Source: Planctomycetota bacterium (GTDB taxonomy: Bacteria; Planctomycetota; PUPC01; JACPCR01). Taken from it: DNA of 64,000 bases. Location of the stretch: assembly GCA_027625095.1 (NCBI GenBank), contig JAQBXN010000033.1, positions 1-64,000 on the forward strand, given 5' to 3'. A model generated the notes under the pieces. It worked only from the letters and a program-made list of their open reading frames with translations, made no database searches and was not told the origin of the DNA. The position numbers and the translations under genes are program-made. This document shows positions 54,868 through 63,618 of the stretch, piece by piece (the stretch's first letter is position 1; every line of letters begins with the position of its first letter).

Positions 54868-55400
54868 GTAAGGCTCCAGGAGTCTCGTTTCGTTGGTATT
54901 TTTTGAAGACGAGAAGATAGCCCGGTTTCTCGGAATTGCCTTCCATGCAGAGCGCGGTCTGGATTCAGTTCATGATCGGGGAAGATGCGGCCCATTATTC
55001 TCTGTTATCCAAATGGTGGATCCTCAGCCGGTGCGGTTGTATTAGAGTCGTTGCGTGCCATAGGATTCGTTTGTTCATATATGCGTTAGTAAAGAGCGAA
55101 GCGTTCTGCCTCGAACGCCCGGAAGGAATATCCCTTGAAGCGAGCATTCGTTGCACTCATCTGGTAGTCCACTTCAACGTCTGATTCGGCATCCGAGGAC
55201 TCAGAATGGTTTCCTGAAAATTTTCGCCAGAGCGAAATCCCCGGCCGGCTTTGTGGAATCGTAAAGAGCCTGAAATGTCGGCTGGAAATCGGTAGCGTTA
55301 TGAACCACAAAGCGGAAGCCCCTCTGGGTATCGATGTGACACAGCATCAGATGCATGCGGTGACACTGGCATTCAGATCCATCTATCGAAAGTAACTGTC
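54868..55400. other. gap with one possible 51-aa frame (55201-55356, minus strand)
   Basis: This 533-bp region separates the divergent 1630-aa gene and the GH99-like gene. On the minus strand ATG 55356 to TGA 55201 encodes 51 residues (starting MHLMLCHIDTQRGFRFVVHN), a plausible small protein or gene remnant. The frame stays open upstream for at least 20 more codons. I do not recognise it. Nothing else is visible. Confidence 0.25.
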
Positions 55401-56768
55401 TTGAAGTGGGTTCCCCTTAATTCTGTCTGCCTGATCGCTGTTGGGATCCTCTGTTCTGGCTGTCTTCCGTCGGAGACCGCAAAGGCTCCATTGGTGATAT
55501 CACCGACATCTCCCCCGACGATCGAGGAGGTTCTTGCACACGCTTTTTATCCTTATAACGGTCGTGGGAAACGAGGGGTGGATACTTCTACGCTGACCGG
55601 AAAGGTGATGTGTGGTTACCAGGGATGGTTTTCAGCTCAAGGCGATGGCGCCGGTAAGGGCTGGTTTCACTGGGGCAGGGGAGGGGAGTTCGGGCCGGAA
55701 AAATGCACCGTTGAGATGTGGCCAGATATGACTGAGTGCAGCGAAGCGGAAAGATTCCCGACTGGGTTCAAGCACTCCGATGGCAGCCCTGCGCAGGTGT
55801 TTAGTTCCTACAGAAAGGAAACTGTAGTTCGGCACTTCAAATGGATGGAGGACTACGGGATCGATGGCGCGTTCGTGCAGCGCTTTGTCGGTTCGATCAG
55901 CAACTACCCGATTGAGCTCAACTTCACCCAGACGGTTCTGAATCATTGTCGAGAAGGCGCGAACAAATATGGCCGGGCTTACGCGATCATGTATGACCTC
56001 TCCGGCCAAAGTGCAGATGTCGATGAGCGATTGATTGCGGACTGGAAACGGTTAGTGGATCGCTCACATATAACAAGAGACAAGAGTGATAAGGCGTACC
56101 TCCACCACAATGGGAAGCCGGTCGTCGCAGTCTGGGGAGTGGGATTCAACGACAACCGAAATTACAACCTGGAAGACTGCGAACGCATTGTTGAGTTCTT
56201 GAAAGACGATCCAGAGTATGGTGGGAATACGGTCATGCTGGGAGTTCCGAGTTGGTGGCGAGAGCTCAAGCGTGACGCCGTCAGTGATTCCAGATTGCAC
56301 AAGATTTTACTGAAGGCAGACATTATCAGTCCGTGGGCAGTAGGCCGATTCGGCCCGGACGGTGTGAAGCGACATTATGAAGAGGTCATTGTTCCGGACA
56401 TTGCCTGGTGTAAAGAAAAGAAGAAAGAATTCCTGCCTGTTGTTTTCCCCGGATTCAGTTGGTCGAACCTGAAAGATGGGGCTGAATTCGATCAGATCCC
56501 TCGACAGGGCGGAAAATTCCTCTGGTCTCAATTCGCCCATGCTAAGAAAGCTGGGGCGAAGATGGTTTATCAGGCCATGTTTGATGAAGTAGATGAGGCC
56601 ACCGCGATTTTCAAGTGCACAAATCATCCCCCAGTAAGCAACAAAAATAGATTTCTCACTTATGAAGGAATGCCAAGCGACCATTATTTGAAGATTATCG
56701 GCAAGGCATCCCAAATGATCAGAGGCGAAATTCTCTATACTGAGAAGATGCCTGACCTTGCTCCTTGA
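55401..56768 (+). CDS. GH99/GH71-like glycoside hydrolase, lipoprotein
   Basis: This 455-aa protein starts at TTG 55401 with a lipoprotein-type leader (LIAVGILCSGCLPS; Cys about 21 would be lipidated). The mature part has the GH99/71-like barrel pattern: VMCGYQGWFSAQGDG, WPDMTE, the Gly-Ile-Asp-Gly-Ala-Phe segment near 155, YAIMYDLSGQ, KPVVAVWGVGF and FPGFSW. Related enzymes are endo-acting alpha-mannosidases or act on other polysaccharides, and many PVC members are uncharacterised. No ATG lies close enough to keep the leader, hence the TTG start. It stands alone, followed by an inverted-repeat element. Confidence 0.75.
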   Translation: MKWVPLNSVCLIAVGILCSGCLPSETAKAPLVISPTSPPTIEEVLAHAFYPYNGRGKRGVDTSTLTGKVMCGYQGWFSAQGDGAGKGWFHWGRGGEFGPEKCTVEMWPDMTECSEAERFPTGFKHSDGSPAQVFSSYRKETVVRHFKWMEDYGIDGAFVQRFVGSISNYPIELNFTQTVLNHCREGANKYGRAYAIMYDLSGQSADVDERLIADWKRLVDRSHITRDKSDKAYLHHNGKPVVAVWGVGFNDNRNYNLEDCERIVEFLKDDPEYGGNTVMLGVPSWWRELKRDAVSDSRLHKILLKADIISPWAVGRFGPDGVKRHYEEVIVPDIAWCKEKKKEFLPVVFPGFSWSNLKDGAEFDQIPRQGGKFLWSQFAHAKKAGAKMVYQAMFDEVDEATAIFKCTNHPPVSNKNRFLTYEGMPSDHYLKIIGKASQMIRGEILYTEKMPDLAP

Positions 56769-56801
56769 TTCAGTTTTCATCAGTTTGGGGAAGAGGAAGC
56801 C

Positions 56802-57119
56802 GGAGTTTGAGTAACGGCTTCAACCGGGTTCTTCTTCTTACAAGCCGGGTTCACGAACTGTTTACGACGTAAAAATTACCGTTCACTGCAAAGCTGAGCA
56901 CTTTTGTAGAATAGGATCCCAGCCTGTGCCATTTGAGAGGTTTTGCGAATGGCAAAGGATTTCTAGTCAGAACGGCATATCGGCTATTGCCCATATGCCT
57001 GGACAGGCTGGAAGCCTATCCTACGAGGTGTCTCACGAGGCAGTTTTCGCCCTGCAAACAGTTCGCGAACCCTTGTAAGTCCAAATCCAGACCCGGCTGA
57101 AGCCGTTACTCCAACCCTG
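56802..57119. repeat. large imperfect inverted-repeat element (MITE-like)
   Basis: Outer arms 56802-56863 and 57056-57119 are inverted copies sharing GAGTAACGGCTTCA, CCGGGT, TTACAAG and CGAACTGTTT in order. An inner pair, AGGATCCCAGCCTGT (near 56915) and ACAGGCTGG..CCTATCCTAC (57003-57024), is also inverted. No coding frame lies inside. It fills most of the 390-bp gap before the alcohol dehydrogenase gene. Confidence 0.7.
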
Positions 57120-57158
57120 TTTTCACGAACTGAATATCCTAACGAGTATCAGAATCAG

Positions 57159-58166
57159 ATGATGAAAGTCGCAAAATTATTGGGAAACGGAAAGGTTGAG
57201 ATTGTCGCATCAGACCGCCCTTCGAGTGACGATCAGACGGTCTTGATCAAGGTGAAAGCAACCGGCCTCTGCGGGAGTGAACTGCATTCGATTAAAGGTT
57301 CACCTGTAGAGCGCGAGGGTTTCTACAACGGAGGTCACGAGGTCGTCGGAGTCATTGAAACAGCCCCGGCAGGCTCGAATTTCGAGCCAGGGATGCGTGT
57401 CGGCGCTAGAGTCGTGCAGGGCTGTGGCGATTGTCATTTCTGCCTGCAGGGCTACGAGACAGCTTGTAAGGCGCGTAAGATTTACGGGCAGAATGGACAT
57501 GCAGAATATTTCAGGCTTGGAATCCGTGGCATCCAACTGCTGCCGGAGGATGTCGAATGGCCGGCTGGAGTACTTCTTTCCGGGGATGGGCTGGGTGTGC
57601 CGGTCAGGGCCGCTCGGAGGCTTGGAGACACGTCGGGTCAGAAGGTGGTCGTTCTCGGTCTTGGACCGGTGGGTCTCAGCAGTGTCGTCGTCCAGGTCTC
57701 CCGCGGGGCAGAGGTCATGGGTACCGACCTCATCGATTACCGAACGAAATTTGCCGAAGCTCTCGGTGCTGCTCGCGGAGTGAATTCAACAAAGGAAGAT
57801 GTAAAGGAAGCCGTTCTTGAATGGACGGAAGGCCGTGGCGCAGACATTGTGATTCTGGCAGTGGGGCACAGCGCGGCATTCCTGCAGGCAATCGAATTGG
57901 TTCGCCAGCAGGGCACCCTGTACCAGGTGGGCGAACTCAGTGAGCTGACGTTCAATCCGTCAGAGACCTTTCTTAGAAAAGAAATCACCATTAAAGGTTC
58001 GTGGTATTACACCAGCGAGGACTGGAAGGAGATGCTTGCTTTGCACGAAAGAGGCCTCCGATATGACAAACTCATTACTCACGTCTTTCCTTTTGAAAAG
58101 GCTCAGGAAGCTGTGGATACCTTTGCCTCCGGGGAGTCCGGCAAAGTGATTTTGACTTACGAATGA
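57159..58166 (+). CDS. zinc-dependent alcohol/polyol dehydrogenase (MDR family)
   Basis: This 335-aa medium-chain dehydrogenase has a catalytic zinc site (C38 in GLCGSE, H60/E61 in GGHE), a structural zinc lobe with four Cys (C89, C92, C95, C103) and a GLGPVG nucleotide-binding motif near 169-174. It resembles sorbitol/threonine dehydrogenase-like enzymes that oxidise polyols or secondary alcohols with NAD(P). A second ATG at 57162 is equally possible. It stands alone upstream of the DUF2079 gene, 110 bp away on the same strand. Confidence 0.9.
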   Translation: MMKVAKLLGNGKVEIVASDRPSSDDQTVLIKVKATGLCGSELHSIKGSPVEREGFYNGGHEVVGVIETAPAGSNFEPGMRVGARVVQGCGDCHFCLQGYETACKARKIYGQNGHAEYFRLGIRGIQLLPEDVEWPAGVLLSGDGLGVPVRAARRLGDTSGQKVVVLGLGPVGLSSVVVQVSRGAEVMGTDLIDYRTKFAEALGAARGVNSTKEDVKEAVLEWTEGRGADIVILAVGHSAAFLQAIELVRQQGTLYQVGELSELTFNPSETFLRKEITIKGSWYYTSEDWKEMLALHERGLRYDKLITHVFPFEKAQEAVDTFASGESGKVILTYE

Positions 58167-58276
58167 GTCGAAAGCGCTCAGGAAATCCAGGTCAAATAAT
58201 TGAATTCTCAATCATCCAATTCAGACAGGCTTGCTCACCGTATTCGGTTCCTCACTGAGTGAATCCGTTTCACCTG

Positions 58277-60556
58277 ATGGAATCCAACAAAGCAAATCAC
58301 AAGAAATCACTCACTGGCCTCGCGTGCCTTAACGCTCTTGGTGGCCTTTGTGCCGGCTGGTTCTTCTCCGTCTACAGCCAGGGACGCGTACATCTGTATC
58401 AAGGGGTTGGCCAGAACGAGTATTTCGAACCCGATGGAGGGCACGTTTATCTGGACCTCAATACGTTGTTGTGGATGGTAATCGGCGCCTCTGGTGGATT
58501 GGGTTTGTTCTTTCTCTGCACCTTCTTGAATGCAAGGGCGCACAAGGTGACGCTCAATGACGCGGGTCAGCCTGGGGGCTGGCTCTGGGTACTCCCCGCA
58601 ACACTTGTCATACATCCATTGCTTGGATTATGTGGCGTGAGCGCCACCCTCATACCTGTTTTCCATTCGATATTAGTCATTGGCGGTACTGCAGGAATTG
58701 TCTTGAGCTGCACAGGTGCCAGGCTCCCACACTGGCTCGCCAGGCCGTCTGTCTGCTGGGGCCTCCTGGGTTCCCTGGGGCTGTGCCACTTTCTGATCTG
58801 CGCAAATCTGAACCTCCGGCAGTTCCATGCTCAGAACCTTGGCTACTATGACTCAGGCCAGATTGCCGAAGGTTTTCATCAGACCTTAAACGGCAACTTT
58901 ATGAGGACCTATAACCAACCTCACAAACCAGAGCCGGGGCCGGGTACGAGCCTTGACCACATTTTCATTACGCGCATATGCATTCTCTTCCCGCTCTACT
59001 GTCTGTTTCCGAAGCATGAAACGATTTTGATTTTCCATGCATTGGTTCTTTCGCTGGGTGCCATCCCAGCATTCATGATCGGAAAACGAGTCATGGAAGG
59101 GAGCTTCTGGGGACTCATGTTCGCCGTTGCGTATTTGCTTTATCCACCGCTGATGTTCCTTGAATTCCGGTCGGGATGGGGCCCATCCGAAGAAGGCCAG
59201 TTGGTTCCATTGCTGTTGGCTGCCGGGTATTGCCTCTCCGCGGGACGTCCGTGGCTGGCGATACTTTGGGCGATTCTGACCATGTGCGTAAAGGAAAATG
59301 CTGCGGTTACGATCTGCATGTTCGGATTGGTGATGGCTGTTTTCTCGCCTTACCGGAAACATGGCGGGGGACTGGCGCTCGGCGCCGCACTTTATTTTCT
59401 CATCGGCACCAAGCTCATCCTGCCGATGATTGACGAATACCCCTACCAGGGAGTGATGGGGGTGTTTGCTCATCTTGGGAAGGGCTACCTGGGCATTGCC
59501 CGGCGCACGATTACCGACCCGGTTTATGTATTGGGTATCGTGCTGGCTTACAGCAATTTCTCCCTGCTGTTGCATCTGCTTGTGCCACTTGGAGCGGCGG
59601 GGGTGATGAGCCCGTCTCGTCTGCTTATTCTTGCTCCCGCACTGCTATTCCTGATGCTGAGTGGAAGCCCTTACCACCATTCAATTCTTTATTGGAATCA
59701 TGCCATCCTGATTCCAGTTGTGTTTTTCGCTGGAATTCACGGGTTGAACAATGCCCGCGCGAAACTGATCGAATGGTGGCCGTGGAACAAGGATCCACGG
59801 CCCGCATTGATGGGGGCAGCCGTTACGTGTTCCGTTCTCTCCTTCCTGACCTTCTTTGTGCCGATGATGTCACAAGCTACCTTTGATGTGCGGCCCCGTC
59901 ATCGCATCATCAAGAGCATTCGGAATTTGATTCCTCCTGAGAGTAGCGTTTTTGCCACCTATCGGGCAGCGGGACACCTTACCGATTACGGCCGATTGGA
60001 AATGTCATGGCGATACCTTCCAGGTAATCAGGATTACCTGGTATTTGATGCGATGGATAGATGGGCTCGATACGAGAGGACGCTCGAAGCGCGGGATGTG
60101 GCGTTGCAAGATGAATCCTACGGACTTGTCTTGCGCAAGGGTCGATTCCTGGTCTTCAAGAAGGGCGCTCCGAGAGACTATCTGTGGGACGGCATTCTGC
60201 TTGATGATGTCCCACCTGTTCAGTTTGAGTCAGGCCAGGTACAAAGGGAAGGGGCTGTATTACTCGGTTGGAATCTGCTTCCGGGCAGGACCGAGAATTC
60301 TGTCCGGATCGATGCTTTCTGGAAGTGTCACAAGGTGCTGAATAAAGAATACGAAGTGGTCGTGTTCTTCAAACTTCCTGATGGTTCCGAAATGACAGCA
60401 CGTCATTTGATGGCAGATTGGATTTACCCAACGACGCTTTGGAAGCCCGGGGACGTGGTGCGCGATTCCGCGGAGATAGCGTTTGAGGGGAGGGTCCCGA
60501 AAGAGTTCAAAGTCGCTATCACCCTTGAAGAGTATTCTCTTCTTTTTAGTCAGTAA
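58277..60556 (+). CDS. DUF2079 polytopic membrane protein
   Basis: This 759-aa protein has roughly 12-14 membrane segments followed by a soluble C-terminal region (about 620-759). The central part matches DUF2079: a luminal YYDSGQIAEGF motif after the fifth segment, then DHIFITRICILFPLYCLFP and EFRSGWGPSEEGQLVPLLLA. The family has a GT-C-like layout and is suspected to be glycosyltransferases, but activity is unproven. The C-terminal domain is beta-rich. ATG 58277 was preferred over GTG 58259. Confidence 0.8.
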   Translation: MESNKANHKKSLTGLACLNALGGLCAGWFFSVYSQGRVHLYQGVGQNEYFEPDGGHVYLDLNTLLWMVIGASGGLGLFFLCTFLNARAHKVTLNDAGQPGGWLWVLPATLVIHPLLGLCGVSATLIPVFHSILVIGGTAGIVLSCTGARLPHWLARPSVCWGLLGSLGLCHFLICANLNLRQFHAQNLGYYDSGQIAEGFHQTLNGNFMRTYNQPHKPEPGPGTSLDHIFITRICILFPLYCLFPKHETILIFHALVLSLGAIPAFMIGKRVMEGSFWGLMFAVAYLLYPPLMFLEFRSGWGPSEEGQLVPLLLAAGYCLSAGRPWLAILWAILTMCVKENAAVTICMFGLVMAVFSPYRKHGGGLALGAALYFLIGTKLILPMIDEYPYQGVMGVFAHLGKGYLGIARRTITDPVYVLGIVLAYSNFSLLLHLLVPLGAAGVMSPSRLLILAPALLFLMLSGSPYHHSILYWNHAILIPVVFFAGIHGLNNARAKLIEWWPWNKDPRPALMGAAVTCSVLSFLTFFVPMMSQATFDVRPRHRIIKSIRNLIPPESSVFATYRAAGHLTDYGRLEMSWRYLPGNQDYLVFDAMDRWARYERTLEARDVALQDESYGLVLRKGRFLVFKKGAPRDYLWDGILLDDVPPVQFESGQVQREGAVLLGWNLLPGRTENSVRIDAFWKCHKVLNKEYEVVVFFKLPDGSEMTARHLMADWIYPTTLWKPGDVVRDSAEIAFEGRVPKEFKVAITLEEYSLLFSQ

Positions 60557-60580
60557 GTGCGGCATCAACACCAGACGGGA

Positions 60581-61432
60581 TTACTCGAAACTTGCGCGCA
60601 CTTGCTCTCTCAGTTTTTTCATGCCTGTTTCCAAGACCACCGAAGCGGCCTGTTTCCAATAGCTCTGGTTGAAGAGTTCCAGTGAGAGCATGCCGCGATA
60701 GCCGACTCTGTGAAGGGTCTGGAAGATCTCTGCCAGTGGTGCGATCCCATCCCCGGGATAGACACGGTCTGCGTCGCCGATGGTGTCCCTTGGCGGATTG
60801 GCTGGATAATCGTTTACATGAAAAAGACCGAAGGTTTCTGCTCCTGCCAGGCGGAGGGCGGTATGGCTGCCGCCTCCTTTATAGATGTGGTAGACGTCGG
60901 CAAGGATGCATGCATCGGGATGTTCTGCTTCGGCGGCGATGTAGAGGGCTTCCCCAAAACGATACAGGCTTTTTGAAAAGCCCCAGAATTCCAACATGGG
61001 GACGACGCCGAAATCCTGGGCGATGTCCAGGAGGGCGCGGTAACGTTCTGCAGCCCGATCGAGGTTCAGCCCTGGTATGTCCTGGACACCCATCGGGGCG
61101 GCGGCCAGCCTTTCGGCTCCGATTTTTTGTGCCATGTCGAGATTGCGTCTGGCCTCCTCGAGGCCGGCGGCCCGTTCGGCATCGTTATCAACCGCCCACT
61201 TTGGGAAGCCGATTACATTGGGCACTCTCATCCCGGCGTCGGCGATTGTTTTCCCCAGGTCTTTCAGAGAGCCACCGTCGTCGGTGAAAGCATCGAGTTC
61301 ATTTATCCAGGGCTCTATTCCTGCGTAGCCGGCTTTGGCTGTAAGCTCGACGACCTTTTCAATGCCTAATGCCTGGCCTTTGATGGTGCTGGTGTTGAGG
61401 CTGTATTCGAATGGTTCTGATTTGGTGCTCAT
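60581..61432 (-). CDS. xylose-isomerase-like TIM barrel (sugar phosphate isomerase/epimerase)
   Basis: This 283-aa barrel has the acidic metal-binding set of the AP-endonuclease-2 family: MLEFWG, LADVYHIYKGG, HVNDYP and SLELFN. It should isomerise or epimerise a ketose or inosose with a divalent metal. ATG 61432 (MSTKSEPFEYSL) matches the family start; the frame opens at 61459. It follows the mannonate-dehydratase-like gene by 67 bp on the same strand and ends 24 bp from the convergent DUF2079 gene. Confidence 0.85.
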   Translation of the reverse strand: MSTKSEPFEYSLNTSTIKGQALGIEKVVELTAKAGYAGIEPWINELDAFTDDGGSLKDLGKTIADAGMRVPNVIGFPKWAVDNDAERAAGLEEARRNLDMAQKIGAERLAAAPMGVQDIPGLNLDRAAERYRALLDIAQDFGVVPMLEFWGFSKSLYRFGEALYIAAEAEHPDACILADVYHIYKGGGSHTALRLAGAETFGLFHVNDYPANPPRDTIGDADRVYPGDGIAPLAEIFQTLHRVGYRGMLSLELFNQSYWKQAASVVLETGMKKLREQVRASFE

Positions 61433-61499
61433 CATGTTTCCTGCTGTGAGTGATTTCAAAGTTGACTATAGATGGTCAGGCCATCCGAAGGACAAAGTT

Positions 61500-62429
61500 T
61501 TAACTCCCGTACACGGCCTGAATCAAGCCGCGCATATATCCAACTGCGAACAGACGGCCCATCATTGAATATCCGGTGGCCTCGCCCTGTTCCCCTTCAA
61601 GGAGCGGTACATGATCGGGCCGGGCCGGGCCGGTGAATCCGATCTCTTTATAGGCGCGAACCGTTTCGGGCATATCTGTCTGACCACAATCGTGAAATGT
61701 TTCCTGAAATTTTGGGACGCATCCCCGCACGTCTCTGAAGTGTGCGTAAACGATACTCTTTCCAAGGGCGCGAATGCTGGCTGGAACGTCCTCGCCCATT
61801 TCTGAAAAACATCCCTGGCAAAGGCAGATACCATTAGATTCGCTTTCGACGAGATCGACGAGTCTCTCGTAATCAGCCCTGCTGCTCATGATCTGGTCGC
61901 TGCCCCGAAAACGTGACATTGGAGGATCGTCCGGATGCATCGCCAACTTGACGCCAGACTGTTCAGCAACCGGTATGACTTGCTCAAGGAAGTTTTTCAG
62001 ACGCAGCCAGAGTTGATCTGAACCAGCCCGATTTTCGGGCGGGGCGTCTTCCATGAGTGCTTCATCGAATGAACTCACGAGCGCTCCACCTCGATCTAAG
62101 GTGGTAAAACTTGTGCGACTCATATCGCCAGTCGCCATGAAATTGTAGGTGAGGATTGGGATACCCAGCTTCCCCATGTTTCGGATGAGGTTCTGAATGT
62201 TTTTGATCTGGTCATCCGTGCCATCGAGGCCGAGGACGACTTGCCGCAAGGGCACATAGCCTTCGATAACGCTGAGTTGGAGGCCCGCACTCTCAACCTG
62301 CTTTTTTAAGGTGAGGAGAGCGTCGGAATCAGAGCCCGGGTAGCGACCGACAATATCGGTAACCCCGATCTGGCTTGCGAGCTTGAGGTGGGATTCAGTG
62401 AGCGGGGTGAGGACGGATGCGATACGCAT
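61500..62429 (-). CDS. mannonate-dehydratase-like (UxuA-family) TIM barrel
   Basis: This 309-aa barrel has UxuA hallmarks: MHPDDPP (about 165), CLCQGCFSEMG in place of CTGS, HFRDVRG, HDCGQTDM and the RPDHVP loop. UxuA dehydrates D-mannonate to 2-keto-3-deoxygluconate in hexuronate catabolism. It is shorter than the E. coli enzyme (about 394 aa), and the CTGS change at a metal-ligand loop makes the exact substrate uncertain; it may be a related aldonate dehydratase. It lies between thrC-like and isomerase-like genes, probably one transcript. Confidence 0.75.
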   Translation of the reverse strand: MRIASVLTPLTESHLKLASQIGVTDIVGRYPGSDSDALLTLKKQVESAGLQLSVIEGYVPLRQVVLGLDGTDDQIKNIQNLIRNMGKLGIPILTYNFMATGDMSRTSFTTLDRGGALVSSFDEALMEDAPPENRAGSDQLWLRLKNFLEQVIPVAEQSGVKLAMHPDDPPMSRFRGSDQIMSSRADYERLVDLVESESNGICLCQGCFSEMGEDVPASIRALGKSIVYAHFRDVRGCVPKFQETFHDCGQTDMPETVRAYKEIGFTGPARPDHVPLLEGEQGEATGYSMMGRLFAVGYMRGLIQAVYGS

Positions 62430-62520
62430 GGATAGAAGTGGGTTCAGGATTCGGGATTCAGGGTGCTGGATGCGGTGAGTATAGGACTCAGTTTGCCAGG
62501 CTCGACTTGTCAGGAGATCG

Positions 62521-63618
62521 TCAAGTGTATTTGAGACCGTGGCCGGTGAATGTCGTTACGATGGTTTCGCCGCTTGTCTGGTTGCAACCAAGGTACTTTC
62601 GAGCGCCGGCAATCGTTGCCGCGGATGTCGGTTCAATATAGTGCCCGATGAGGGCCATGTCCTTAAGGGCGGACAGCGTATCAGAATCTTCTACGGCCAG
62701 TATTGTTCCCCCGGAGGACCGGACTGCCGCCAGGATCTGTTTCGCTCGAACAGGCTGGGCGATGGCGATGCCTTCGGCTTTCGTATCTTGTCTTTCAAAT
62801 TCGGCAATGTCCTCTGCGCCCGACTGGAACGCGTGAAACAGTGGGGCACAGCCACTTGCCTGGATGCCGACCAACCTTGGCATCTTCTCGATCACCTGAT
62901 CGGCCAGGAGTTCACGGAAACCGATTTCGCAGCCCAAAAGGAGAGTGCCATTGCCAACCGGAACGATGACGGTATCTGGGGCCTGCCACCCCAGTTGCTC
63001 GCATATCTCGAATGCGAACGTTTTGGTGCCGTGAAAGAAATATGGGTTCCATGAATGGCTGGCGTAGAAATGGCTTTGCGCGGCTTCCATGGCAGCGTTC
63101 GCCGTATCTTCCCGAGTGCCAGGTACGCGATTGAGTCTTGCCCCGTAGGACTTGATCTGGTTCAGCTTGGCGGGTGAGGTGGACTCGGGCACAAAAATTT
63201 CGCATTCGATACCGGCACTCGCGCAGTAGGCAGCGATGGCACATCCGGCGTTTCCAGATGAATCTTCGACGACGTAATCAACTCCGAGTTCTTTGGCCTT
63301 GCTGATGAGAACTGACGCGCCACGATCCTTATAGGAGCCGGTGGGGAACAGGTGGTCCTGTTTGACCAGTATGTCCTTGCCTTCCAGCTTGAGAGAGGAG
63401 AGGGGAGTGAAGCCCTCCTCGAGAGAGACTGAATTCTTGTCTGACCGGATCGGGATGGCTTCCCGGTATCGCCACATATCGGCGGGTCGCCGGGCGATTT
63501 GATCGAAGTCAAAATGTGTTTCGCATTCAAGATCGAGAAGTCCTCCGCATTCACAACGCCAGCGAACGTCTGTGTCGGGGAATCCGGCCGGGCATTGTGT
63601 GCAGACGAGATGATTCAT
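62521..63618 (-). CDS. threonine synthase-like PLP enzyme
   Basis: This 365-aa fold-type II PLP enzyme has an N-terminal zinc ribbon (C6, C9, C22, C24), as in the longer archaeal-type threonine synthases. It also has the PLP Lys K97 in TGSYKDRG, the SSGNAG phosphate/substrate loop and VGNGTLLLG. It should convert O-phosphohomoserine to threonine, though cysteine synthase-like or other lyase activities share the fold. Its ATG overlaps the stop of the upstream gene (ATGA). The neighbours are sugar-catabolism barrels, not threonine genes. Confidence 0.85.
   Translation of the reverse strand: MNHLVCTQCPAGFPDTDVRWRCECGGLLDLECETHFDFDQIARRPADMWRYREAIPIRSDKNSVSLEEGFTPLSSLKLEGKDILVKQDHLFPTGSYKDRGASVLISKAKELGVDYVVEDSSGNAGCAIAAYCASAGIECEIFVPESTSPAKLNQIKSYGARLNRVPGTREDTANAAMEAAQSHFYASHSWNPYFFHGTKTFAFEICEQLGWQAPDTVIVPVGNGTLLLGCEIGFRELLADQVIEKMPRLVGIQASGCAPLFHAFQSGAEDIAEFERQDTKAEGIAIAQPVRAKQILAAVRSSGGTILAVEDSDTLSALKDMALIGHYIEPTSAATIAGARKYLGCNQTSGETIVTTFTGHGLKYT

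Noticed and set aside
58886..59575. 229-codon minus-strand frame over the DUF2079 gene
   Set aside because: Antisense shadow of a polytopic membrane protein gene.
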